From positions 1-10,106 of the forward strand of contig USES01000028.1 in assembly GCA_900553785.1 (NCBI GenBank): DNA of 10,106 nt, given 5' to 3'. The notes beneath the pieces are model-generated. The model saw nothing but the letters and a program-made list of their open reading frames with translations, ran no database searches and was not told the origin of the DNA. Shown here one piece after another: positions 1 through 6,412 of the stretch; the first letter of the stretch is position 1, and every line of letters begins with the position of its first letter. Position numbers and translations under genes: made by a program. The stretch is from an uncultured Clostridium sp. (GTDB lineage: Bacteria; Bacillota; Clostridia; TANB77; CAG-465).

Positions 1-437
1 TGACAGACACTCTAGAAGTGTATATAATAGAGTTAGATAAAGTGAGAAGATTGTACAAAGAAAATCCAAGTTCAGAAATTTACCAATGGATGATGTTCTT
101 AGACAATCCTAACTCTGAGGAGGTCAGTACTATCATGAAAGAAAACAAAGATATATGTGAGGCAACAAGCAATCTAGAAGATGTTTGTGCTGATGAAGAA
201 TTACAACGTTTCATTCAGTACAAAGAAAAACAAGAACATGATTGGGCAAGCTATAGAGAGCAATCTCTAAAAGAGGGCCATGAAGAGGGCTTAAAAGAAG
301 GCTTGGAAAAAGGTATCGAAAAGGGCCAAAAAGAAATTATAACAAATATGCTAAATAGTGGTATGTCATTGGAACAAATTTCAAACATTACAAAACTTAG
401 CATAGATAAACTAAAACAACTTTCTGCTCATAAATAA
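1..437 (+). CDS. Rpn family / PD-(D/E)XK nuclease 'transposase', C-terminal part (5' end outside window)
   Basis: The frame is open from the first base of the window (codons from position 3 read T-D-T-L-E-V-Y-I-I-E-L-D-K), so this is the 3' part of a longer gene and the GTG at 18 is probably not a start. The 'IIEL.K' segment, the 'YQWMMFLDNP' segment and the tail resemble the Rpn/PDDEXK_2 group annotated as 'putative transposase' or recombination-promoting nuclease. The N-terminal catalytic domain would lie off-window. Roughly 90 to 105 residues into the visible part is a repeat of E/K-G units (KEG, EEG, KEG, EKG, EKG), typical of the family. The last 30 residues (ITNML..GMSLEQI...T) form a short helical module. 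That module is also present in the gene at the right edge. The gene ends at a strong terminator. Family assignment rests on remembered family features, not a search; catalytic competence cannot be judged. Confidence 0.72.
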   Translation, partial: TDTLEVYIIELDKVRRLYKENPSSEIYQWMMFLDNPNSEEVSTIMKENKDICEATSNLEDVCADEELQRFIQYKEKQEHDWASYREQSLKEGHEEGLKEGLEKGIEKGQKEIITNMLNSGMSLEQISNITKLSIDKLKQLSAHK

Positions 438-445
438 TGATGTAT

Positions 446-485
446 AAAACTCTAAGTGGCGCTTATACGCCGCTTAGAGTTTTTC
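446..485 (+). terminator. Strong intrinsic terminator after the Rpn-family gene
   Basis: A 16-bp stem pairs 446-461 with 468-483 around a 6-nt loop, including one G-T pair at 457/472 and a GC-rich upper part. It begins 8 nt after the stop codon. The 3' arm ends in a run of T that pairs with the A run of the 5' arm, so the hairpin could work in both directions. It separates this gene from tyrS. Confidence 0.9.
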
Positions 486-528
486 TAGTATATTCAATTA
501 TTACCTAATACAATATATTGCATTAGTG

Positions 529-556
529 TTGTATTTTAAATATTTTATGGTATAAT
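529..556 (+). promoter_or_regulatory. tyrS promoter (extended -10)
   Basis: A perfect -10 TATAAT at 551-556 is preceded by TGG at 548-550, giving the extended -10 pattern TGnTATAAT. A weak -35 (TTGTAT, 529-534) lies 16 nt upstream. Transcription would begin near 563, about 16 nt before the tyrS start codon. This leaves no room for a regulated leader. Confidence 0.75.
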
Positions 557-565
557 TTAAACTCA

Positions 566-572
566 AGAGGTG
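566..572 (+). promoter_or_regulatory. tyrS ribosome binding site (decides the start)
   Basis: AGAGGTG lies 6 nt before the ATG at 579. The in-frame GTG at 570 overlaps this site and cannot easily be the start, so the protein begins at 579. Confidence 0.75.
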
Positions 573-578
573 AAGAAG

Positions 579-1808
579 ATGCAGGAATTTAAAACTGTAT
601 ATGATGAATTAAAATCTAGAGATTTAATAAAACAAATTGCTTTTGAAGATGAATTTAAAGAACTAGTTGCAAAGGAAAAGATTTCTGTATATCTAGGAAT
701 AGATCCTACTGCAGATAGTATACATATAGGCCATTTTGTACCACTAATGCTTATGTCATATTTTCAAAAACATGGACATAGACCAATTCTACTTATGGGT
801 GGCGGAACTGCTATGATTGGTGATCCATCTGGCAAAACAGACATGAGAAAGATGTTGACTCGTGAAGATATTGAAAACAATGTAGCAAAAATAAAAAAAC
901 AAGTTAGCAAATTTGTTTCATTTGAAGGAGAAAATGCAGCTATAATCGTAAACAATGCAGATTGGATACTAAATTTAAACTATATGGATTTCATTAGAAC
1001 ATATGGAGTATATTTTAATGTAAACCAAATGCTTGCAGCAGAGTGTTTTAAACAACGTATGGAAAAAGGGTTAACTTTCTTCGAAATGAATTATATGTTA
1101 ATGCAAAGTTATGATTTCTTAAGATTATTTGAAACTGAAAATTGTAAATTAGAAATTGGTGGAGATGATCAATGGTCAAATATGCTTGCAGGTGTGAATT
1201 TAATTAGAAAAATTCACAGCAAAGGAAGTTTTTGCTTAACTTGTCCTCTACTTTTAAAATCTGATGGAAAGAAAATGGGAAAAACAGAAAAAGGTGCTCT
1301 ATGGCTAGATAAGGACAAAACAACTCCTTATGAATTCTACCAATACTGGAGAAACATAGCTGACGATGAAGTAAACCAAGTCCTAAGAATGCTTACGTAT
1401 ATACCTATGGACGAAGTTGAGAGATTATCTAATTTACCTGGCGAAAAAATAAACGAAGCAAAAAAACTACTTGCTTTTGAAATAACAAAACTAATTCATG
1501 GTAATCAGGCTGCTCTTGATGCGCAAAATACTGCTGAAGCACTATTTAACAACAAAAACAATGCAGAGAATATGCCAACTGAACATATAGACTTCACAAA
1601 CGATGAAATGCTTGTTACAGATATCTTGGTTAATGCAAAAATAACATCTTCAAAATCTGAAGCAAAACAACTAATACTTCAAGGTGGAATATCTATTGAC
1701 GATGAAAAAGTTTCAGATGCATTTCAGAAGATCTCTAAATCTCAGTTTGACAAAGGCTACATAGTAGTAAAAAAAGGAAAGAAAGTTTTTGTAAAAGTTA
1801 CTATTTAA
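579..1808 (+). CDS. tyrS: Tyrosyl-tRNA synthetase
   Basis: This cytoplasmic class I aminoacyl-tRNA synthetase attaches tyrosine to tRNA-Tyr using ATP. From the ATG at 579 it has 409 residues, close to the usual 400-425. The Rossmann catalytic core carries the HIGH signature at residues 49-52 and the KMSKS-type loop as KMGKT at 232-236, a form common in bacterial TyrRS. The tyrosine-binding helix reads Y..MQSYD (172-179), and GGDDQWSN follows at 194-201. The C-terminal S4 RNA-binding domain spans about 346-405 (SKSEAKQLILQGGI). The gene stands alone between terminators with its own promoter. Many Firmicute tyrS genes are controlled by a T-box leader. Here the predicted leader is about 16 nt and no T-box can be present. 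Identification is very secure; the earlier GTG at 570 is the only start alternative. Confidence 0.97.
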   Translation: MQEFKTVYDELKSRDLIKQIAFEDEFKELVAKEKISVYLGIDPTADSIHIGHFVPLMLMSYFQKHGHRPILLMGGGTAMIGDPSGKTDMRKMLTREDIENNVAKIKKQVSKFVSFEGENAAIIVNNADWILNLNYMDFIRTYGVYFNVNQMLAAECFKQRMEKGLTFFEMNYMLMQSYDFLRLFETENCKLEIGGDDQWSNMLAGVNLIRKIHSKGSFCLTCPLLLKSDGKKMGKTEKGALWLDKDKTTPYEFYQYWRNIADDEVNQVLRMLTYIPMDEVERLSNLPGEKINEAKKLLAFEITKLIHGNQAALDAQNTAEALFNNKNNAENMPTEHIDFTNDEMLVTDILVNAKITSSKSEAKQLILQGGISIDDEKVSDAFQKISKSQFDKGYIVVKKGKKVFVKVTI

Positions 1809-1814
1809 AATAAT

Positions 1815-1853
1815 AAAAACCACTCTACTGAATTAAAGTAAAGTGGCTTTTTT
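1815..1853 (+). terminator. tyrS terminator, probably bidirectional
   Basis: CCACT (1820-1824) pairs with AGTGG (1842-1846), and TACT (1826-1829) pairs with AGTA (1837-1840), with one C/A mismatch and a 7-nt loop. A T run at 1848-1853 follows on the + strand. The A-rich 1815-1819 gives a T run on the - strand, so it can also serve the convergent gene ending at 1858. Confidence 0.82.
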
Positions 1854-1857
1854 ATGC

Positions 1858-2520
1858 CTATTTGCTAATTATTTTAGCTTTTATTCTTTTTTCAATCATT
1901 GAATAAAATACATTTAATACAAACATTGAAAGCATCAACAATGCTGTTCTTTCAATTGTTTCAAGCGCAATATCTTGCAAATTAAATTCTCCAAATGTTG
2001 ATATGTAACCCCACACCAAATGTATACCAAACAACAGAATAAAATACATAGCATACGTTACTAAACTCTTTTTCTTTTGATTAAGTCTAATAGTAGTTGC
2101 TCCAAAAAGAACTACTAATGCAACTACAATCTTATATATTACATTAAACACTACCATTCTCATATATTGTATTTCATTCATTCGTGTATAGTATTCGTTC
2201 ATTATCCTATCATGGCTATCTGCAAGTGATTTGAGTTTATACTGGTTACTTTCAATTATATTTTTTAATTCTTCTATTTCATGGTTCAAAGTTTCTTCAG
2301 AAACCTCTCCTACTTTAGCCTCTAAATATTCCACTCTTTCTTCATAACTAATATTTTCATCTGATATAATCATACGATCTTCTAACAAATCTTGAGATTT
2401 TTTGATAAGCTCATTTCCTAATTTTCTAAATCTTACAAGACTAACTATTTCATAAGTTCCGCCTACGCAAATTACTACCACAAAAAATACAACTAAAAAT
2501 TTTACAAAATTTTCCTTCAT
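1858..2520 (-). CDS. Unrecognised membrane protein with coiled coil (about 4 TM segments)
   Basis: I do not recognise this 220-residue protein. It has a hydrophobic N-terminal segment (about 7-27), then a charged, heptad-like region (about 55-118) predicted to be coiled coil. Three more hydrophobic segments follow at about 122-142, 152-172 and 190-207, then a basic tail (KRIKAKIISK). The ATG at 2520 is chosen because GGAGGG lies 7 nt upstream. A longer frame from a GTG at 2592 would run through the predicted promoter and has no good ribosome site. The coiled coil sits between TM1 and TM2, so with one TM before it, it would be extracytoplasmic or cytoplasmic depending on the orientation of TM1. 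The gene is convergent with tyrS and divergent from spoIIID, and is monocistronic. A cell-envelope sensor or structural role is only a guess. Confidence 0.72.
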   Translation of the reverse strand: MKENFVKFLVVFFVVVICVGGTYEIVSLVRFRKLGNELIKKSQDLLEDRMIISDENISYEERVEYLEAKVGEVSEETLNHEIEELKNIIESNQYKLKSLADSHDRIMNEYYTRMNEIQYMRMVVFNVIYKIVVALVVLFGATTIRLNQKKKSLVTYAMYFILLFGIHLVWGYISTFGEFNLQDIALETIERTALLMLSMFVLNVFYSMIEKRIKAKIISK

Positions 2521-2527
2521 TTGTTTT

Positions 2528-2533
2528 CCCTCC
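2528..2533 (-). promoter_or_regulatory. Ribosome binding site deciding the start at 2520
   Basis: On the - strand, GGAGGG is followed by 7 nt and ATG. The predicted transcription start falls at about 2533, so this site would sit at the very 5' end of the mRNA. Confidence 0.7.
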
Positions 2534-2539
2534 GATACA

Positions 2540-2568
2540 ATTCTACAATAATTACTTTTCCACGTCAA
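2540..2568 (-). promoter_or_regulatory. SigA-type promoter of the membrane protein gene
   Basis: On the - strand the -35 is TTGACG (2563-2568), the spacer is 17 nt and the -10 is TAGAAT (2540-2545). Each box matches consensus at five of six positions. The predicted start at about 2533 gives a leader of only about 13 nt. It is vegetative in type, unlike what is expected for the divergent sporulation gene. Confidence 0.72.
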
Positions 2569-2613
2569 CAAACTATATGCTTTATTTGACACGAACTCGA
2601 AATTATGTTAAAC

Positions 2614-2642
2614 TTATATCTGTAAACTACTAAAAATACCCG
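2614..2642 (+). promoter_or_regulatory. Candidate sporulation SigE-type promoter for spoIIID
   Basis: TTATATC (2614-2620) resembles the SigE -35 core, and AATACCCG (2635-2642) contains the ATAC core of the SigE -10 (CATACA.T), with 14 nt between the boxes. SpoIIID genes are known to be SigE-transcribed in the mother cell, which is why this was considered. The -10 match is partial. A TTGACA at 2586-2591 has no suitable -10 partner. Confidence 0.3.
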
Positions 2643-2654
2643 CATCAATTGATT

Positions 2655-2660
2655 AGGAGG
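2655..2660 (+). promoter_or_regulatory. Ribosome binding site of spoIIID
   Basis: AGGAGG is followed by two tandem ATG codons at 2664 and 2667. Spacing of 6 nt favours 2667; 2664 would leave only 3 nt. The in-frame TTG at 2649 lies upstream of the site and is excluded. Confidence 0.75.
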
Positions 2661-2666
2661 ATAATG

Positions 2667-2951
2667 ATGTATCAATCATCACAAAAGCACAGATGGATTT
2701 CGCTCGAAATTAACGAACGTGTTATCAAAGAAGCAAAGTACATGATAGAAACAAGGTGTACTATCCGGCAATTAGAAAAAGTATTTGGCATGTCTAAAAC
2801 AAGCATTCATTTAGACCTGACCCAAAGGTTATCCGAAATTTCACCAGAACTTTCAAAAAACGTTAGAGAAATTCTCGATCAAAACGCAATTGAAAAACAT
2901 CGTAGAGGTGGCGCAACAACTAGATTATTATTTAAGAAAGTTAAAAAGTAA
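2667..2951 (+). CDS. spoIIID: Stage III sporulation protein D family transcriptional regulator
   Basis: SpoIIID is a small DNA-binding protein that switches mother-cell genes on and off during endospore formation, between the SigE and SigK phases. This copy has 94 residues (Bacillus subtilis SpoIIID has 93). Family landmarks remembered from B. subtilis are present: ERV..EAKY.IET (17-29), a helix-turn-helix at about 32-53 (TIRQLEKVFGMSK...HLDLTQRL), EI.PEL..VREILD (57-71) and the basic C-terminal H.RGGATT (78-85) ending in KKVKK. It has about 12 extra N-terminal residues. The recognition helix reads SKTSIHLD instead of the common SKSTVHKD, so it is a divergent orthologue or a paralogue. It is monocistronic, with a terminator just after it. 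Neither mreB nor spoIIQ, frequent neighbours of spoIIID, is adjacent. Confidence 0.88.
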   Translation: MYQSSQKHRWISLEINERVIKEAKYMIETRCTIRQLEKVFGMSKTSIHLDLTQRLSEISPELSKNVREILDQNAIEKHRRGGATTRLLFKKVKK

Positions 2952-2957
2952 AACATT

Positions 2958-2990
2958 AAAAGGCACATAGGGATTCCTATGTGCTTTTTA
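2958..2990 (+). terminator. spoIIID terminator, possibly bidirectional
   Basis: GCACATAGG (2963-2971) pairs perfectly with CCTATGTGC (2976-2984) around a 4-nt loop, extended by A-T pairs. A T run at 2985-2989 follows. A-rich sequence on the 5' side could let it also stop the convergent gene that ends at 3013. Confidence 0.9.
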
Positions 2991-3012
2991 TTCTAAACTT
3001 TATAAAATAATT

Positions 3013-3492
3013 TTAAAATTCTATTTTAACCATAAAGCCATAAACGTTATCTAGATCTTGTAATACAACATCACGAGTTTTTCCAACCCATTGAGAATCC
3101 ACTGAGTCCATGCCATATATCACATTACCCACTACCTTTTTATCCTTGTAATCAATATCATATAATTTTGCACTCAATTTATTTGGAAAATACATCTCAT
3201 GTGAAGATTTTACAACTTTGCCATTTTCCAATTCCAATACTTGTACTAACCTAGTATAATCTTGCGTTCCATACACCGTACATATAATCTTATTGTCTTT
3301 TTCTTCAACAACATATGCATATGGTCCTGATTCATTAAGGTTATTCTGAGTTTTCTTTTCTTTTATTTTTAAAGCAACATCCATATAACTTTCTACTATT
3401 TTAGTATTGTCTACATACCAAACACATACAATCACTGCTATAACTGCAATAACAATAGATATAATTAAAACAATATTATTTTTCTTTGACAT
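3013..3492 (-). CDS. Unrecognised small membrane-anchored protein
   Basis: This 159-residue protein starts MSKKNN, followed by one long hydrophobic segment (about 7-27) and a mixed, mostly beta-like soluble part (about 28-159). By the positive-inside rule (KK before the segment) the soluble part is probably outside the membrane. There is no lipobox and no clear signal-peptidase site, so an uncleaved anchor is likely. The ATG at 3492 has GGGGG at 3500-3504, 7 nt upstream, a weak-looking but well-placed ribosome site. Residues 57-75 and 80-125 look like strands from a small beta domain, with repeated K/D turns such as DYKDKKVVGN. I do not recognise the family. It is transcribed alone from the region before 3500 and is convergent with spoIIID; a link to sporulation is possible but unsupported. 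Confidence 0.68.
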   Translation of the reverse strand: MSKKNNIVLIISIVIAVIAVIVCVWYVDNTKIVESYMDVALKIKEKKTQNNLNESGPYAYVVEEKDNKIICTVYGTQDYTRLVQVLELENGKVVKSSHEMYFPNKLSAKLYDIDYKDKKVVGNVIYGMDSVDSQWVGKTRDVVLQDLDNVYGFMVKIEF

Positions 3493-3510
3493 ATTTTATC
3501 CCCCACTATG

Positions 3511-3535
3511 TTAATATATATACCATATATGTTAA
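3511..3535 (-). repeat. 25-bp near-palindrome overlapping the candidate -10
   Basis: The 11-nt arms 3511-3521 and 3525-3535 are inverted copies with one mismatch, separated by 3 nt (ACC). The element covers the candidate -10 of the gene starting at 3492, a position suited to an operator. AT-rich palindromes also arise by chance. Confidence 0.35.
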
Positions 3536-3545
3536 TTCTAAGCAA
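3517..3545 (-). promoter_or_regulatory. Candidate promoter of the small membrane protein gene
   Basis: On the - strand, TTGCTT (3540-3545) is followed by 17 nt and TATATA (3517-3522), with TGG directly before the -10. The -35 is poor and the area is AT-rich, so this is tentative. A second candidate lies at 3592-3600. Confidence 0.4.
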
Positions 3546-3591
3546 CTAAAATGATAAAACTTTTTATAAAAATACTTGTACTTCAAACCTA

Positions 3592-3600
3592 ATTATAGCA
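3592..3600 (-). promoter_or_regulatory. Alternative extended -10 promoter upstream of the gene at 3492
   Basis: On the - strand this reads TGCTATAAT, a perfect extended -10. No good -35 is seen at 17 nt. If used, the leader would be roughly 90 nt and would include the near-palindrome at 3511-3535. Confidence 0.4.
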
Positions 3601-3625
3601 GCAACTTTCTGGGATTAATTGCAGT

Positions 3626-3660
3626 AAAAAAGTTCTAAGGTTAAATACCTTAGAACTTTT
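3626..3660 (-). terminator. Terminator of the ung-queA-tgt-cls operon
   Basis: A 13-bp perfect stem pairs 3628-3640 with 3648-3660 around a 7-nt loop. On the - strand it is followed by a T run from the A run at 3626-3631. Its first arm includes two bases of the cls stop codon (3659-3661), so a ribosome finishing cls would sit on the hairpin. Confidence 0.88.
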
Positions 3661-5248
3661 ACATAAGTGGTGCAAATGCATTAAGCACAGCTTCCATTGC
3701 TTTTTGTAAAATATTTTTGTTTTTCACATCTTCTAGTTTTATTTCTATAGATTTTTCCATTGTCTCAATATAATCTGCTTTTACATCTTGTTCTACACCA
3801 GTATTATAAGTTAAAACGGAACATTCGTAATTTAGATTTAAGCTTCTAAAATCTAAGTTAGTCGTACCTATCATGCACGTTGTATCATCTGAAAGCATTG
3901 TTTTGGCATGTAAGAAACCTGGTTCATACTCATATACTCTAACGCCAGCTTCAAGTAGCACTTGATAATAACTTCTCGTTATAACATGAACATACCATTT
4001 ATCTGGCTTATGTGGTGTTATAATCCTTACATCTATTCCGCTACGTCCTGCATTTAATATAGCATTTAAAACCTCATCACTTACTACAAAGTATGGTGTA
4101 TAAATATATACATATTTTTTTGCTGTATTTAATATTTGTACGTATGCACTTTCACCAGGATTTTTTCTATTATCTGGTCCATCTGAAAAATACTGCACAA
4201 ACCCTTTTTCATTGTTTTTTAACTTCGGAATATTCTTTTCTATTTCATTTATATACCATTCATAGTCTACTTTAGTTTTACTAGCAATTTCCAAGTTGCA
4301 CAAAAAACTTATTGTAAAGCTTTTTACAACTTCACCTGTAAGACGTACACCATTATCTTTCCAATGACCAAAACGTTGATGTGCATTTATATACTCATCT
4401 GCTATATTTACTCCACCGGTATATGCTACAATACCGTCTATTACAACTATTTTTCTGTGGTCTCTAAAATTCATGTAGTTGCTTATTCCATATCTTATTG
4501 GGTTATATCTATATATTTCTATTCCGTATTTAAAACATTCTGAAAAGAAATGTTTTGGATACCTTGTAATTGAACCCCATTCATCGGCTATAATACTAAC
4601 TTCAACACCAGATGCAGCTTTAGCTTTTAAAATATCATAAATTCTATCCCAAAGCTTTCCACGTGCTATTATAAAATACTCAATAAGTATATATTTTTCA
4701 GCTTTTTTTAAATCCTCTACAAGTTTTTCAAAATAATCTTCACCTATAGCAAAATACTCAATTCCTTCATTTTTACACAAAGGATAGCTTGTAACACTTT
4801 TTACATAATTTGCCCTTCTATATAGCATGCTATCTAATGTTTTAAGCTCATTCATGCAAGATGTATCATCTGGCAAAAACGATGCTGACTCCATCAAAGT
4901 CTCTCTACGTTCATTCTTCAATCTTTTGTTCATTTTGCTTTTTCCATAAACAAAATATATTACAAGTGCAAATAATGGTAAAAAAGCAAATAATATTATC
5001 CATGGTGTTTTGTACTCCGGTTTTTCATGAGAATATAATATATATATTATACCTATTGCTTTAATTATAACGCTTACATACTCATAGGCATTTTTGTAAT
5101 AATACTCTATATACGTTTCACCCGAATATACAAAATATATCAGTCCTAATTGAATTATGAGCACTAGAAGAAATACCACAACTTTAATTGCTGTGGTAAT
5201 TATATTTTTCTCGCCTCTTTTAATCTTCTTCTTTTCCTTTTGCTTCAT
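3659..5248 (-). CDS. cls: Cardiolipin synthase (phospholipase D family)
   Basis: This membrane enzyme joins two phosphatidylglycerol molecules to give cardiolipin and glycerol. The 529 residues have hydrophobic segments at about 18-41, 57-73 and 82-101. The last one fits the N-terminal PLD-associated motif (PWIILFAFLP...YFVYG). Two catalytic HKD motifs follow: H264-K266-D271 with GGVN at 278-281, and H447-K449-D454 with GTTN at 461-464. Both are intact, as expected for bacterial Cls. Length is slightly above the common 480-515. It is the last gene of the operon. Its ATG (5248) lies inside the 3' end of tgt, with AAGGAAG 6 nt upstream, giving a 29-nt overlap and likely translational coupling. 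An alternative would be a related transphosphatidylase. The name cls is given for the family, since paralogues cannot be told apart here. Confidence 0.93.
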   Translation of the reverse strand: MKQKEKKKIKRGEKNIITTAIKVVVFLLVLIIQLGLIYFVYSGETYIEYYYKNAYEYVSVIIKAIGIIYILYSHEKPEYKTPWIILFAFLPLFALVIYFVYGKSKMNKRLKNERRETLMESASFLPDDTSCMNELKTLDSMLYRRANYVKSVTSYPLCKNEGIEYFAIGEDYFEKLVEDLKKAEKYILIEYFIIARGKLWDRIYDILKAKAASGVEVSIIADEWGSITRYPKHFFSECFKYGIEIYRYNPIRYGISNYMNFRDHRKIVVIDGIVAYTGGVNIADEYINAHQRFGHWKDNGVRLTGEVVKSFTISFLCNLEIASKTKVDYEWYINEIEKNIPKLKNNEKGFVQYFSDGPDNRKNPGESAYVQILNTAKKYVYIYTPYFVVSDEVLNAILNAGRSGIDVRIITPHKPDKWYVHVITRSYYQVLLEAGVRVYEYEPGFLHAKTMLSDDTTCMIGTTNLDFRSLNLNYECSVLTYNTGVEQDVKADYIETMEKSIEIKLEDVKNKNILQKAMEAVLNAFAPLM

Positions 5249-6404
5249 TTAAATCTTCCTTTTCAAACTTATCTTCAGGTAAAATTTTATAGCCAGATTT
5301 ACTATAAAATTCACGTCTAAATTCAAGCAACCTATCTTCTTTAATTGCAGTACGTACTTGTTCCATAAGATGCACCAAAAATCTTAAATTATGTATTGTC
5401 ATAAGTCTTGCGCCTAATATTTCTCCGCATTTATTTAAGTGCCTTATATACGCTCTTGTATAGTTTTTGCAAGTATAACAATCACACTCTGAATCTAATG
5501 GAGAAAAATCGAACTCATACTTTTTATTCTTAATTATTACTCTTCCATGACTTGTAAGTGCTGTACCATTTCTCGCCATACGTGTAGGTAGTACACAGTC
5601 ACACATATCTATACCACGTAAAACAGCTTCTATTAAATAATCCGGGCTACCTACTCCCATAAGATACCTTGCTTTATCTTTTGGCAAATATTTAGTTGTT
5701 TCTTCCAAAACTGGCAACATAACCTCTATTGGCTCTCCAACGCTTAAACCACCTACTGCGTATCCATCAAACCCAATTTCTATTAAATCCTTTACACTTT
5801 TTTGTCTTAAATCGTTAAACATTCCACCTTGTACAATTCCAAATAGTGCTTGTGTATCACGATTAGTGTGAGCTTCTCTACATCTTTTTGCCCAACGTGT
5901 AGTTCTTTCCATTGAATTTTTAACATATTCGTATGTTGATGGGTACGGTGCACATTCGTCAAAACACATCATGATATCACTACCAAGTGTTTGTTGAATA
6001 TCTATAGATTCTTCCGGTCCCATAAAAAGCTTTTCACCATTTAAATGTGATCTAAACTCTACTCCATCTTCAGTTATTTTTCTAATAGACTGCAAACTAA
6101 ATACTTGAAACCCTCCACTATCTGTTAAAATGTTTCCATCCCATCTCATAAACTTGTGCAAACCACCAGCAGCTCTTATTACATCCATTCCAGGTCTCAA
6201 ATTTAAATGGTACGTATTTCCTAAAATAATTTTGGCATCCACCATATCTTTTAGTTCTTCTGGTGTCATAGCTTTAACTGTTCCACAAGTTCCAACTGGC
6301 ATAAACACTGGTGTTTCAAAAGTACCATGTGGTAAAGTTATTCTGCCATATCTTGCTCCAGTTTTTTTATCTTCATGTATCAACTCATATTTTATTGCAC
6401 TCAA
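5220..6404 (-). CDS. tgt: tRNA-guanine(34) transglycosylase
   Basis: Tgt replaces guanine 34 by preQ1 in tRNAs with GUN anticodons (Tyr, His, Asn, Asp), an early step of queuosine formation. The TIM-barrel protein has 394 residues (usual about 370-380). It shows the acid/base D95 in DSGGFQVFSL, the nucleophile D269 in CDCVLPTRMARNGT, and a zinc site with C307, C309, C312 and H338. GGLSVGEP (218-225) is the conserved substrate-binding loop. The start is a TTG at 6404, with AAGGAG 8 nt upstream. The next Met is residue 35, inside the conserved core, so TTG must be used. About 15-20 extra charged C-terminal residues (rich in K, E and D) lie where the gene overlaps cls. The upstream stop at 6420 abuts the ribosome site. 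QueA, acting next in the pathway, is in the same operon. Confidence 0.97.
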   Translation of the reverse strand: MSAIKYELIHEDKKTGARYGRITLPHGTFETPVFMPVGTCGTVKAMTPEELKDMVDAKIILGNTYHLNLRPGMDVIRAAGGLHKFMRWDGNILTDSGGFQVFSLQSIRKITEDGVEFRSHLNGEKLFMGPEESIDIQQTLGSDIMMCFDECAPYPSTYEYVKNSMERTTRWAKRCREAHTNRDTQALFGIVQGGMFNDLRQKSVKDLIEIGFDGYAVGGLSVGEPIEVMLPVLEETTKYLPKDKARYLMGVGSPDYLIEAVLRGIDMCDCVLPTRMARNGTALTSHGRVIIKNKKYEFDFSPLDSECDCYTCKNYTRAYIRHLNKCGEILGARLMTIHNLRFLVHLMEQVRTAIKEDRLLEFRREFYSKSGYKILPEDKFEKEDLNEAKGKEED

Positions 6405-6412
6405 ACTATTCT

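Noticed and set aside
764..955. Open frame on the - strand inside tyrS
   Set aside because: It lies wholly within a certain tyrS coding region, shows no ribosome site and has no recognisable protein features.
2586..2591. Perfect TTGACA on the + strand before spoIIID
   Set aside because: No acceptable -10 box occurs 16-18 nt downstream; the best is TTAAAC, only three of six matches.
4093..5064. Small + strand frames opposite cls
   Set aside because: They are antisense to conserved PLD-domain and membrane-segment codons, with no independent support.
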